This document shows, in pieces, positions 45,441-60,757 of a stretch of 64,000 nt of DNA (position 1 is its first letter; the number at the start of each line of letters is the position of its first letter). Position numbers and translations under genes: made by a program. Below the pieces are notes generated by a model that searched no databases, was not told the origin of the DNA, and worked only from the letters and a program-made list of their open reading frames with translations. Origin of the DNA: Cichorium intybus (Eukaryota > Streptophyta > Magnoliopsida > Asterales > Asteraceae); NCBI GenBank assembly GCA_023525715.1, contig CM042012.1:115421298-115485297 (forward strand), written 5' to 3'.

Positions 45441-47672
45441 CACTACTAGAATAATAGGGTAATACTGACGACGATTTTGGTAGCTATTCGGTAGCTATCT
45501 CAGTTTACCGATGGGTTTCTGACGGAATTGGAAAGGAGGAAAATCCCTGGTGGGAAATTTTTACCTACCGAGTTTCGACGACTCCGTGACAAACTAGCGA
45601 CGGGATAACAGCGTCGGTAAGCTTCGACGAAATGCTGACGGGATTTGTTTTGTCGACTTTAGCTACCGAATACCGACGAGAAGTATTACCTACCGAATAT
45701 CAACTGATTCATGTTTTTCAAGTTAGTGACCGAATTACGACGGGAAGCTTTACCTACCGAATAGCTACCAAATCCGCCTTTTCAATGTTGTGACGGAATA
45801 CCGACGGATAGCTTTAACTACCGAATACCTACCAAATCTGATACTTTTTTTTGTGACAGAAGTTCAGTCACTAATCCGTCACTTCTACTTTTTTAATTTA
45901 AAACAATCAAAAAATAAATAAATAATTTCCGGCTTTTAATAGTGTAAGTGTAGCAAAAAAGAGAGTACATGAAACAAACAATAACATATATATTTGATAC
46001 AAAACCTAATAACCCATCCAAACAATATCATTCGGATACAAAAGCTATTCAAACATCGTGCTTCAAGACGCTAATTGTTTCATACACAAAAATTACAATT
46101 GCTTCACAATAGCTAATTAAGCATCACGTTTCACGACGCTAGTTTCATACACAAAAATCACAATTGCTTCACAATATCAAACTAAGGATTTGTATCACTT
46201 GATGGGTTACCGAGTGGTCGAAAAGAATTTGGACAACTTTGCATAAAAGCCGCCATCATATCTTGCATTTCTTTTTGTTTTCTTTCCATTTCCGCTTGTC
46301 TTTCTTCAAATTCTTCCCTCAATTTTTCTTCTCTAGCCTCCATATGCTCTTCCATGGTTTGTAGTTTTTCACGCAACATTTGTACCTAAAATTGGTAAGA
46401 CGAACATATAGAGTTAGGGAATATACTTTAATTTAAATCCTTACTTTTACTATTTTCTTAATAACAACATACTTTCATTTTCAACCATATATGCAACGTA
46501 CTTTCATTTTTAATCATAATAACAATGTAGTTTACCTTACCATCCATAATAACAACATATTTTCATTTTCAACCATATATGCAGTGTACTTTACCCTACT
46601 ATACATAATAGCAATATACTTTATCTTGTCATCCATCATAACAACTTACTATATAAAACAAAATGCATTTAATGAATAAGTATACCTCCTGCTGCGACTG
46701 TGCGTAGTCTGAGGAAGATGAAGACCCGGTAGAATATGTCCCGGTAACTACACGATGAATATCTGAAGATCCTATCCCATAGACAGGACCCTTTTTCTTC
46801 CCTCCCGTTAACTTAAACCGGCTCTCGAGCCACAAATCCCATAGACAAGACCCGATAGAATATGTCCCGGTAACTAACGCTATCGGTCACTACACGGTTG
46901 GTAATCGGTTGTTCTCGTTTGACGGATTACCTACCAAACTTTTTTATTTTTTAGTTTTCGAGAAGTAATTGGCGTTGTTTTAGCTTCATTTTTTTCAACA
47001 TCTATATTATATATTAGATACTTCATTTTTCCCTAATTATACATAATATCTATAAAGAAACAAACATTTGCACGACTCGATGGGGAGAAACGATAGTAAA
47101 ATAAGAACAATAAACTAATGAACGAGTTGGTTTTGGGTTTTCTTCTAAGGAATAAACATCCCGATGGTACGTGTGTGTATGTACATGTGTATATGTACCT
47201 ATGTGTGTCGCTCTATTAAAAATAATGTGTAGTTATACATATTATAATATTAAAGGAATAAACGAGTAATTAACTTTGAACGTGTACGTTTGTACATATG
47301 TAAATATTGTGTACAATTTGGAGAAAATGAAGTAATTGATGTATAATAAAAATGTTAAAAAAAATGAAGCATAAAAAACAAAGTTTAGGCCTTGAAAAAT
47401 TAAAAAAATAAAAAAATCGGTCACTATTCCGTAAGCAACTCCTACAGAATACCTACCAGATAACGTTATGGTCATTATTCGGTCGGTTATCGGTTGTTTA
47501 GCTGTGACAGATTACCTACCACGTTTATTTTCGTCACTAAACCGTCGGTATTTCGTAGGTGAATTAGGGTTGGAAATTTCGTCATTTTTCCGTCAGAAAG
47601 CCGTAGCTAATTACTGACGGAATTTGGTTGGTCACTATTTTTGGTAGCTATTACCCATGTTTCCTTGTAGTG
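45441..47672 (-). mobile_element. Non-autonomous CACTA element, TSD TAT
   Basis: It begins CACTACTAGAATAATAGGG and ends …CCTTGTAGTG, with TAT on both sides (45,438-45,440 and 47,673-47,675). Both ends carry many subterminal units of the types TACCTACCGAA, CGACGG and GTCGGTA (45,460-45,890 and 47,410-47,650). The interior keeps only two fragments of a transposon gene on the minus strand. Confidence 0.9.
46182..46835 (-). pseudogene. CACTA-associated protein remnant (Transposase_24-like C-terminus)
   Basis: A first piece (46,629-46,835) contains KKKGPVYGIGSSD and a Ser-rich stretch. A second piece (46,182-46,379) is a heptad helix (REEFEERQAEMERKQKEMQ) ending PSSDTNP. Together they resemble the end of the Ptta/En/Spm-type protein of plant CACTA elements (…GRVYGLGS… then a coiled coil). 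They are two exons at best, and the rest is missing. Confidence 0.5.
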
Positions 47673-48020
47673 TATTGTAGCCATGAGAGAATTTTGCTAC
47701 AATGGCCTACGAAAATGATGACTATTTTGGTAGCCATGATAGATTTTTTTATATTTAGTTTGATATTAACACATAATTATCTCGAATTTAAGAGATAAAA
47801 AACAAAACTCTTAACTCTTAAGTTTTACGCCCTACTGCTCACTTGTAATCTACAAACCTAATTGACCAATTTGATTTCCATTATTACCTCACGAAGTCAC
47901 AAGCCCTGATTCTCGCCGAGTTGCTTAGAAGACATTTTCATTGGCATTTGGACAATGGATTTGTGTTTTTTTCCCCAACTTTAAACGATTATTTGGGTTT
48001 GTAACATGTTTACCTATGTC

Positions 48021-49133
48021 TTATATTTCTTTGTTGTATTTACATTTTGAAGTATAAATGGGCTGATCGATCGTTCGAAAAACTTGAACAAGTTGACCAG
48101 TTGGTTTACTGTTGGGAAATCTCATCACAGCACAGTCGTAAACAAATGCTCCAGCATGTTCCTTAACACCAATAATCTTCCAATCCAAGTTACCACCATC
48201 TTTAACCCCTGACTTTGGACTCCAGTAATTGAGAACGATGGTTTTACCCTGTGGACCCTTTTGTCCTCCCACAACTAGAAGCCCTTCCCCACAAGCCTTG
48301 AAGGCCATACCCCAACCGTGGAGCAACTCCATACTAACCGGAAGTCTGCCCAAAGCCTCCCATGAGTTCGTCGTTTTGTTATATTTCATGACCATGTTGC
48401 TCAACTTTTGAACTCCATATAACTCATTACTAACAACTGCAACAAGAGGATGTCCATCAGCAGCCATGGTTACATTAGGGCAAATCTCATCAAGTTTCCT
48501 CCACTTTTTCGTCTTGATATCAAACACCTCTCCGTAAGTTAATGAATCATTGGTACTTCCCCCTCCTAACACATAAAACTCTTCATGTATGAAAAAACCA
48601 CCGCATAATGTACGTGGAGAGTGCATATTCGGCAACATTTCCCAGCAACCCCTTGATGAGTCGTATAACTCTGCAGAACTCAGAATGTTTCCGTTCTGGT
48701 CACTCCCTCCTGCAACAATGGCAATTGATCCAAGAGTTCCTGAGCCAAAGAAACAACGAGGATGATGCATTCCATCACACTTACTCCAATTCTGCTGCAC
48801 TAAACTGTACTTCCATGTGACAAACCCAAACTGTTCACGCCCAAAAACCAGCAATTCACTACCCACGGCCAATGATTTTTTATCTGAAGAATTGAAAATA
48901 TCCTGGTCAGTAGGAATTTCAGGCAACCTCATCCACTTCTGTGTCATTGGATCAAACGCATCCCAAACCCTAGAGTCCGAACTACATAGAATACAAACAA
49001 GCACTTGACTGGATTGGGTTATGTGTGGACTCTTTGTAGTCATTAGGTAGCTTTCCTCCTGCCTTCTGTTCCGTTGCTCATAGCTAGTTGACTCGTTTGG
49101 ATTATGTGTGGAATCGAATGAATGAATGCCGAG
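48021..49133 (-). CDS. Kelch-repeat exon, copy B
   Basis: This encodes 370 residues with the same kelch blades as copy A (WDAFDPMTQKWMRLP, IAIVAGGSDQNG, YVLGGGS, LLVVGGQKG) and no F-box. The frame is open from a phase-0 acceptor AAAATAG|CTC at 49,134; the first internal ATG is at 49,043. After FVYDCAVM the copy A stop is missing: a deletion fuses the frame to former 3' flank, adding about 33 residues (RFPNSKPTGQLVQVF…). The added part is the translation of sequence homologous to copy A 7,150-7,250. It probably forms one gene with the kinase exon upstream. Confidence 0.8.
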   Translation of the reverse strand, partial: LGIHSFDSTHNPNESTSYEQRNRRQEESYLMTTKSPHITQSSQVLVCILCSSDSRVWDAFDPMTQKWMRLPEIPTDQDIFNSSDKKSLAVGSELLVFGREQFGFVTWKYSLVQQNWSKCDGMHHPRCFFGSGTLGSIAIVAGGSDQNGNILSSAELYDSSRGCWEMLPNMHSPRTLCGGFFIHEEFYVLGGGSTNDSLTYGEVFDIKTKKWRKLDEICPNVTMAADGHPLVAVVSNELYGVQKLSNMVMKYNKTTNSWEALGRLPVSMELLHGWGMAFKACGEGLLVVGGQKGPQGKTIVLNYWSPKSGVKDGGNLDWKIIGVKEHAGAFVYDCAVMRFPNSKPTGQLVQVFRTIDQPIYTSKCKYNKEI

Positions 49134-49531
49134 CTATTTTACACGCCCACACAAAAAAAAACTACATGTAAGCAATCATTCCACAAGATACGTACTCAAA
49201 GTAGTGTTGAACCAATGTAATTCAGAATAAGAAAGATATTAACATTCAAAAAGAATATGATAAATCAAAATATGTAAAATTTACATGTGATAAAGTGAAG
49301 ATCATAAATCGTTTAGTTGTAGCAAGACTATGTTGTATTCTTTTCATTTTGATATATAATATCTCCAAAAACTAAGATCACATATTGTTCATTTCAAGCA
49401 TGTCATCTTTTTTTTTCTGTCGTGAATTTATGATGTAGTTTTAGTAAGGAACTTTTGCTTAGAAACAAAAGAAAATATTATATAAATTAATTACTTAACA
49501 CATATGAGTATAAAGGAAAAGCATCACTTAC
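49134..49531 (-). other. Inferred 398-bp intron joining kinase and kelch exons (copy B)
   Basis: Donor CAA|GTAAGT and acceptor AAAATAG|CTC lie at the same codons as in copy A, both phase 0. Length and AT content fit a plant intron. Confidence 0.65.
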
Positions 49532-50443
49532 TTGATATTCAAGCGCACTTTCAAGCATGCTAACGACCTCGGTCATCAATGGACGTTCTTTCAAGTCTCT
49601 CTTTAAACATCGGCAAGCTATTGTGGTAAACATCTCCAAAGATTTAGGATTCATTCCATTCTTTATACTACCATAGATAATTTCATTTATTTTGTTTTCT
49701 CGATAGTAACGTCTCACCAGACCTATTAAAGACTCATCAATACCATTCTTGTTGCTAATGCATAACCTCCCACACAACACCTCAAACAACACCACACCAA
49801 AGGAATAAACGTCTGACTCTTTTGTTAATACCCCTGTTTCTATATATATTGGATCACAATACCCAATCGTGCCTACGACGTTGGAGACAAGAAATGTATA
49901 TTTTTGGTTGGCTGGACCGAATTTGGACAGACCCAAATCAGAGATCTTAGCGTTCCAATTCTCATCTAATAGGATATTAGAACTCTTAATATCACGATGC
50001 AATGCTCTTTGTTGCGTCCCACCGTGATTATGGAGGTATGCTAGTCCACGAGCCGCCCCAATGCAAATCTTAAGTCTTCTGATCCAAGTTAGAACATCTT
50101 TGTTGAGATACGAGTCAAGACTTTTCCTAGATGCAAACTCATATACGAGGATCTTCTCATTACTCTCGTCACAAAATCCTAATAAAGATACAATGTTTTC
50201 ATGCTTATAAAGAGAAAGCATAATGATCTCCCTCCAAAACTCAGGGTTTCCTTGCCCAAATGTAGGATCTAATCGCTTTACAGCAACAATTATCAGCCCC
50301 GTGTGATGAACAAGTTCTCCTTTGTATACTCTTCCAAACCCTCCTCTCCCAATACAATTGTCATCGGCAAAATTATTGGTTGCACAGGTTATAGCTTCTA
50401 GTTGTATCTTGAGGTGTTCAAACTGTTCTGTGAGATGCATCAT
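49532..50443 (-). CDS. Receptor-like cytoplasmic kinase exon, copy B
   Basis: This encodes 304 residues with the complete kinase set GRGGFGRV, VAVKRL, HRDIKSSN, DLG, GTIGYCDP and DVYSFGVVLFE, about 94% identical to copy A by eye. I start it at the MM pair (50,443), which aligns with the copy A start. An in-frame ATG at 50,488 would add a hydrophobic 15-residue lead (MELSIFVPSFISIIK) that copy A cannot start with. The frame would stop 10 codons or so after the donor if unspliced (SYVLSN). Its substrates are unknown; this family often acts in growth or immune signalling. Confidence 0.85.
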
Positions 50444-50489
50444 TTTGATGATTGAAATGAAACTGGGAACAAAAATGGATAGCTCCAAA

Positions 50490-51063
50490 GAATTGTGTAG
50501 ATTGAGGCTTTAGCAAGCTGATATTATTATACATATATATAAGAATAGAGAAGAATCTGACGATATGATTACATTGATGATCGAGAATGTGTTCCTTGGA
50601 TAGTGGAATGTATTACTTTTCAGTTGCAAAGTAACACCTTTAATTATTGAGCTCAATAATTTATTAAGTAGGGTATTGCATGCTAATATGCAGTAAATTA
50701 TTGATCTCAAAGACTCGGTGGTCGACACTCGTGGCCCGCGGATCACTGCTTTATAACTTTTGTTCTTATCAGTAATATGCATTCTTACTTGGCTGATTTG
50801 ATAAATTTATTAATAGTCTTATTTTTGAAGAACATGAATGATAAAGTATGGTAACACTGTTAAATTGATGCAATTGAGATAATTAACTAGCTCCGGACGA
50901 TATTATTTTGAGGGTAATATGGCATATGCTTTCAATTGAGAGAATGTCATTTAATTAATTGGTTTAAATTCCTAATACATAACCCCATGAGAAATTAGAT
51001 ATATTCTCATCCCATTAGGGTTTCAGCTGCAACATTCACCAATGGCCCCATACACATGACAAT
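50490..51063 (-). other. 5' flank of the copy B kinase gene
   Basis: Homologous to 12,100-12,526 and 14,000-14,160. At about 50,915 it shows the uninterrupted site into which the non-LTR element inserted in copy A. No further gene is seen. Confidence 0.5.
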
Positions 51064-51789
51064 GTTTTTGTCTCACCCCCGGCCAGTGGCGGAATCACCG
51101 AGCGGTAATGACGGTAAACAGTTTGTTATCACAACCATTGCACAATTTCAATATTAAACAAACATTTTATATATATCAGAGTAATATTACATTGTGACCC
51201 AACGTTTGACAAAAACGTTGCCCGATTATTTTAATACATGAAGCTATCTGATTTATTGCGCAAACCAAGAAGTTCTTATAGTTCCGTTTGCTCAAAACCC
51301 TCCGTATATTTAATTATTTCCTGGGAACACAATATCACTTTGAAAAGTCAACATAAAGTTGGTGAGTTTACAGGTTTTGATGAAAAATTCGGGTATCTCC
51401 GCTGTTTTAAAAAAACATAACCTTTTTATAAAACTGTCGATATTTATATATTAATTTATGGTATTTCCCACGAACCGAGCTACAGTGCTACTTAGAGCCT
51501 TATAACTGAGCTATCCTGGCGTGAAATGACCCCTCTTGACGTTTTGTCAGACGTCGACGTGTACTCGAGATGTCAACACCCAAGACAGTTCAGAAGAGTC
51601 GTATATATCGACCACATGGGTGAGTTTGCCTAACTGTATACGTATATCTGACCTCTCTAGCCCTTCCTTCAGAAGGTTAACGGTTATAAGTCTAGGGGAC
51701 TTATGGCAATAAATCTAGTACCGCAATGAGCTTTTGTTGTTCGCGTATAAGTAATTTTTGTATATTTGTGTTTTAAACAAAGTATACCT

Positions 51790-51925
<136 letters not shown>

Positions 51926-52682
51926 CGTATCACCTAATTAAAAGTGTATCAAAGTATATATTTTTAGCGTTAACGTATCGTAACAATATGTTTACTTTTT
52001 GTAATTCATCATAATAATATTATTATTATCTTCTATAATAACAATAGTATTATTTCATTATTTTTATCAACATATATCGTAATATTTCATGTTTTAGAGA
52101 TGATACCCTCCATTTATAATAAACGTAATTAAAAACAAATATATCTTATTTTGACATGTATTCCCCCCTATATTTGGAAATAATAAAAGCGATAAAAACG
52201 AGGGGCCCTAAACTCACCGTAGGGTGTTTGCGGAATTTTTCCGAAAAAGCGGAGCGGCGGTCGACGGCGGCGGACGGTGGACGGCGGCGGTTAGCGATGG
52301 CGGAGGGAGGTGGTGATTGGAAGTAGAGGAGAGAGTGGTGGTGATGATGGAGAAGTCTCCTCCTCCATTCTATTTATACTAGTTCCAAATCCTAACCTCG
52401 AAAAACGTGTCGCCACCTCGTGTCGGTGTGTCGCGCATGCGTCGACCGATGGCATGCGTCGCGACATGCAGTTAGTAAGTGTTGCACATGCGTGGTGACA
52501 CATGGCACACATGTGTTGCTCCATGTGGCGCGTTTGTGTCCATCTTCTCGGTATTTGTGCCGTCGGAGACTCGTACGGAAGTTTCGTTGACAGTAAAACG
52601 TGCGAAATTTTACGACGTTCGATTTGATATAAAATTTTTGTGTTTACAACTCCCGATTGTCGCACATCTTTTAATTAAATTT

Positions 52683-52854
<172 letters not shown>

Positions 52855-53638
52855 ACGTTTAAGAAAATACTGATTTGTCGTTTTCGGATAATTATAACTT
52901 TGTCATACGATATCAATTTTTGACGTTCTTTATGTCAATTTGTTCGCTTTTTCGAGTAGTATTTTTTTAACTTATCATAAATCTAATATAACACATTGAT
53001 CGTTAAAATAATACCTTATATATTCTGTTGGTCGTTATTACGTGTTCAGGGTGTCGTTTGGGTGTCAGATTTTACAATTGTCACGGTTTTGTATATAACA
53101 TTTTGCTAACTTCATATTTTTAATAAAAGGAAAAGCATAAAATACAATTTGACCGATTCCAAGGCTAGTTACAAAAAGATAAATCAAAGAATTTTTTGTT
53201 GTAAAACATAAAAGCAGAATGATTCGGTGCATCCTCGTGTGAATTGAATGCTCACGAAGGCAAAATGAGCGGTTGACAAAGTGGGCGATCGACTTGCTGG
53301 ACACAGCGGTCATTCCCGGAGTGGTCCGGTTAAACAGTATATTGAAAAAAAAAACTTATTTTGAAATTTGTTGTTATCTTTTTTCGCCGTTTCACCATAG
53401 TAGTTGGATCTAGGGTTGAGCATAGACGGATATTTGCATGAAAACAACTTTGTTTGAAATTGGTGTTTTCTTTAAATTTTGTTGTATAGATTAATTTAGA
53501 TAGATATATTTTAAAATAATATCATCTCGATTGTCTCTAACCCTATATTTTCATGAATAAAATCAAACGTCTCATCTAACTCCATAATTTAGTCAACTTT
53601 TTAGTTAATTTGATATTTCTGAGTTAAAATTTAATTTA

Positions 53639-54766
53639 CAGAAAATGACAAAAATAACCTAATCACATAAGGTTTACCAAAAAATAGCCAAAAATTAAGG
53701 CTTTTCCAAAATTATAATCCACATTTAGCTAACACCAACTGCGATTTCGCCTCACATATCAATTGTGCTTTATGCAGTTTAGGTTGCTAGCTAACTGCAA
53801 TTTTGGACCCCAATATAAAAAAGTTTCAAAGTTGGAATTATGGAAATCACCAACTACGATTTCCTCTCTATAAACTGTATAATTCTCATCACCAATTGTG
53901 CTTTTCCAACTATTGAATCCTATTTATTTCTCTTTTAGGGTTTAGGGTTTAAGTCAATATGTTTGACTCCAACTTTGCAACGTCATAATTTCTTCATACA
54001 CACTCCAATTAATGTGATCTATATAACAAGGGCTATCCATAGACATATCAGATAAAAAGTTTGAATATCGGGAAGTCATACTTCTTATGCTTCAACGTAG
54101 TATATTTGACCATTTATTTAATTTTGCAAAACAAGCCCAGGGGCCTAAAGTGAAAGATGAATGCATGGATTTAGTTTCATATGTTGATTTTAATAGTATA
54201 AGACTACTTTAAATTGAATGAAAATGTTTCTTTTAACCTCATATGAAAAATGGTGAATTTTGCAAAATTAAATAGATGACCAAGTACCCTACCTTGGAAC
54301 ATAAAAAGCATGACTTCCCGTTTCTAAATTTCGTGTCAGATATCTCTAGGGATAGAGCTTGTTACATAAGTCACATTGCAAAAAATCTATTCAATCAGAG
54401 TTCGTATGAAGAAATTATGATCTTGCAAAGTTGGACTCAAACACATTGGCCTAAACCCTAAACCCTAAAAGTGAACAACTATGATTTCTCAGTTGCGAAA
54501 TCACAATTGATGATGATAACTTCATAGTTTATAGAGAGGAAATCGTAGTTGTGATTTTGCACAATAGCATATTCAATTTCTTTTTTCTATTGGAGGCCGA
54601 AATTGCAGTTGGCTAGCCACCAAAACTACAAAGTTGTAGCTTATGAGACGAAATCGCAATTCGTTTTTATCCAACTACGGTTTTAATGATTATTATGGGA
54701 AAAGTATTAATTTTGGTTATTTTGAGATAAAACATTATGTGATTAGGCTATTTTATCATTTTCTCT
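53639..54766. mobile_element. 1.1-kb foldback element at the edge of copy B
   Basis: The left end AGAAAATGACAAAAATAACC is mirrored by the right end …ATCATTTTCTCT. Arms of nearly 500 bp (53,639-54,128 and 54,255-54,766) match almost end to end, including the telomere-like tagggtttagggttt/aaaccctaaaccc pair. Only about 125 bp in the middle are unpaired. There is no ORF of note. The flanks share aaatttaa a few bases out, a possible degraded TSD. Confidence 0.8.
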
Positions 54767-54958
54767 TAAATTTAACATCTTAATTAGTATTTTTAACTAT
54801 TTAAATATTCAGATAATATTTCACTTATGTTTTTTATTCATCCACCTTAAAGAAAAAGTGTTTTGATTTTTATACCCCTTATTATTATTAAACTAAAATG
54901 AGGGTATAAAAGTCAAATCATATTTTTAAACGGATAAATCAAACACATAAGTGGAAAT

Positions 54959-55726
54959 TGTTGGATTAGGTGTCTAAGCCATGACTTTATATTTATATTT
55001 ATCTTGTTGATTGAAGCAAAGTCCATTTGGGTTGCCCTCATAGCTGGAGGTTAGGATAGAGTTCAGTAGAGTAAAAGGTTGATTTATTAATTGTTTAATA
55101 AATCAATAGAAATAATTAAATGGTTTATTAATATATTTAAGTGTTAATATATTAATTAGAAACTATAATAATTAATTAAGATTTAATCTAGAATTAATTG
55201 GATTTAATTCAGTGATTAAATTAATTAATTAAAAGTGCAGGGACTGGTTTGTATTTATTCAATAGTTGAATAACTGGCAAGCCAATAGCCAGGGGCCTAA
55301 GTTGGCGAAATTATGAGTGGATACACTCATATTTCGAAACCCTAATTAGGGTTATGGAAAGCCTTGTCCAAATGGTTAACAGGCTTGCCCATTTGGAGGC
55401 TCCTTAGGGTTTCAGCTGTAACCATTGGAGGCTATAAAAGGAGGCACATGGCCACCCTAAAACCTGCGCCATTTATCACCAAGATTACTCTGCTGGATGG
55501 TCTTCTCCATTGCTTTGGGTGTGACTTGCATTTGAGGCAGGACACTTGTGCTGCTAGCTTCAGGAACAAGATTCAAAGGTTGGTAATTCTTGTTTTAAAC
55601 TTTAGAAATAATTGTTGGCCTTAGGATTTTAGTTTACTATCTTCATAGAAGAAAACATAGATCTTTCTAGGGTTGCATGTGAACCATAAGAGATTATTTG
55701 TTCATTGTTTGCTAGAAAACCCTTCA
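54959..55726 (+). mobile_element. Solo LTR of the LARD family, TSD GAAAT
   Basis: It is 768 bp, TGTTGGATTAGG…AACCCTTCA, with GAAAT at 54,954-54,958 and 55,727-55,731. It contains the TATA box GGCTATAAAAGG (about 55,430). It is similar in structure to the LTRs at 25,113 and 31,718, but diverged in the centre, and arose by LTR-LTR recombination. The 86-codon frame at 55,364 is not a gene. Confidence 0.93.
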
Positions 55727-55731
55727 GAAAT

Positions 55732-56027
55732 ATCACCTCTCGTTTAAAAATATATTCTTCGGATATTTTTTAAATTTATTTGATATTTTGATTTAGGTTT
55801 TGCCTTTAACTCCATATTTAAATTTACAAATTAAGTATATTAGATTTATAATTCAAAAGTTGTAGCATTAAGAAGATGATGTTTATAATAGATTTCATTT
55901 TAATCTAACTATATTCATTTGAAACTCATAAATTTTCAACTTTTTCTTAGTTGTTACACTTCAAAATGCTTTTTAATTGCATTTATCATTAATTTAAACT
56001 AAAATTCTTTAACTTTCATCTAATTAA
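55732..56027. other. AT-rich stretch, nothing recognised
   Basis: No reading frame or repeat of note. Part of it (55,955-56,020) is weakly similar to 57,000-57,050. Confidence 0.5.
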
Positions 56028-56190
56028 CAGTGTTGCAAAACTCGGCCAACTCGGCCGAGTACTCGGACTCGGCTAGGTACCTTGGCGATTTTTCAAGAAT
56101 CGGTCTAATAAATCGGACTAGCTATTACTCGGAATTCCTCGGATTTCCTCGGAATTCCTCGGAAAATCCTCGGATTTCCTCGAAAGAAGT
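56028..56190. mobile_element. hAT-type terminus with CTCGG subterminal repeats
   Basis: CAGTGTTGCAAAACTCGGCC at 56,028 is the typical end of a plant hAT element. It is followed by repeated CTCGG(A/C) words to 56,190. The other end and any transposase are not found. Confidence 0.55.
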
Positions 56191-56545
56191 TTATTCCACC
56201 TAGTATGTGTCGTTGAACTAGGTAAAGTCACTCCATCCAAAAAGCATCTTGTTGTAGAAACCGAAAAACACCATTGATCTTCAAGTTCCCAAATCATACG
56301 ATCCTTATCCTCTAAAATCGTGACCTCCAGCAATTTAGTTCCCAAATCATTCAATTGATTTATAGGGACCCCCACTCTTGGTTGTCTAATAAGCTCATTC
56401 TTCAACTTCTCTATTGTATTTCTATCCGCCACCTTAGCTTAGGATCTTTATCAATAGCATAAATCCTTGGGAAAAGATTTTTAAAAGGGGTGTTCCCTAA
56501 CCATGCATCAAGCCAAAATCTAGTGTCTTGCCCATTACCAACTTT
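56191..56545 (-). pseudogene. LINE reverse-transcriptase zinc-binding fragment
   Basis: The minus strand reads TRFWLDAWLGNTPFKNLFPRI and, after a frame change, DRMIWELEDQWCFSVSTTRCF, then THTRWNKLL. These are the words that precede and enter the zf-RVT domain of plant L1-type LINE ORF2. Only about 110 residues survive, and a frameshift and stop separate the halves. Confidence 0.65.
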
Positions 56546-57056
56546 AATTGAAATAAAAGGGAATAATTTCTTTCTTTTTTCTGATCAATTTCGAACTAAT
56601 GTTTATTTATTCATTAACAACAATAGTAGTTAAAATGATGATAATATTTTATATTAATTATGTATATTATTATAAGAATTCTTATTACATAGTTAATAAC
56701 GATAACGTAGTTATTTTTAACAATATACATTTTTTCTATTTTTTCACAACACATTTTTTGTTGTGCAACATGCGGACATCACTTATCATCTTATAACAGA
56801 TGTCATTTTTCAACTTATAATATTGTTCAAGATAAATCATTTATCTTTAACCAATGTAATTTGAAACCACCACAACCATTCGACTTATCTTTTAATTAAT
56901 ACACATAATAAGACTATGTAACTAATACTACAATTTTAATAGTGTTAACTTACATATAATATAATTGAATTTAGATTTTATATAAGTTTAAATATTAGAA
57001 CTTAACATGCTTTTTAATTTCATTTAAATTCTTTAAACTTTTACCTACTAGAAAAG
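56546..57056. other. AT-rich stretch, nothing recognised
   Basis: No gene or element boundary seen. The 65-codon plus frame at 56,599 is of low complexity. Confidence 0.5.
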
Positions 57057-57216
57057 GAGGCTCCTTAGGGTTTCAGCTGTAACCATTGGAGGCTATAAAA
57101 GGAGGCACATGGCCACCCTAAAACCTGCGCCATTTATCACCAAGATTACTCTGCTGGACTGTCTTCTCCATTGCTTTGGGTGTGACTTGCATTTGAGGCA
57201 GGACACTTGTGCTGCT
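57057..57216 (+). repeat. 160-bp internal piece of a LARD-family LTR
   Basis: It matches 55,395-55,554 of the solo LTR with about two mismatches but has neither LTR end nor TSD. The last bases repeat the word ctgctggactgtc found earlier in the piece. Confidence 0.85.
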
Positions 57217-60151
<2,935 letters not shown>

Positions 60152-60153
<2 letters not shown>

Positions 60154-60757
60154 TTAGCGATCGGGTGAGGACTCCTATTTTCGTGAGGACCGCGAGGACT
60201 AATCTTGACCATGCATACTAAAAAATCAGTGGCTGTGATAATTCTGATTTTTTTTATTTTTTTAATAGGGACGCGGTGGCATTTTTGTAATTTATTGGAA
60301 GTTTGAGTTACTTTTCTGGTAAAGGGTAAGCAGTTTGAGGGCTGGATCGTCATTTGCGAATTCTTAAACCCTCTTTCAGTTTATCGAACTTATTCTCTCG
60401 TTCTCTCAAATTCAGTCGACCATAATCCTAAATTCTCGTTCATTTTTCTCTAATCGTTGGTAATCTTCGAGTCGATGTGTGTTTGAAGCATATATATTGG
60501 AGAATCGTTCGTATTTTGTTCAAAGTTCGCACTACATTGTCGTCTTATTTTGGTAAGAACTTCTGTGAGTTTTTTTTTTGAATTTTGTATCATTTTTTTG
60601 ATATTTGTGTTGTTAATCTTATGATTTGTGTTTATTCGAACTTAATATTTAACCTAACATGTGTATTTTTCAGGATCGATCGTTGTAATGTGTTTTGCAT
60701 TCGAAGTATCAATTTGTTCATTCTTCTGATTTTGTTTTTTTCTAAATTACTCATTAA
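60152..60757 (+). other. Upstream region of the ULP1-like gene; possible transposon left end
   Basis: It starts at the TA tract with AGATTAGCGATCGGGTGAGGACTCC, a sequence type that abuts TA tracts in other plant repeats. It continues as T-rich leader-like DNA. It likely holds the promoter and 5' UTR. I see no convincing TATA box. Confidence 0.4.

Noticed and set aside
52291..52665. 124-codon minus ORF in the LTR-like insert
   Set aside because: No recognisable domain, CpG-rich leader-like sequence, and the overlapping plus-strand frames are equally long.
53930..53952. Interstitial telomere repeat
   Set aside because: There are only about two TAGGGTT units in each foldback arm, mirrored by the inverted structure, so this is not a telomeric tract.
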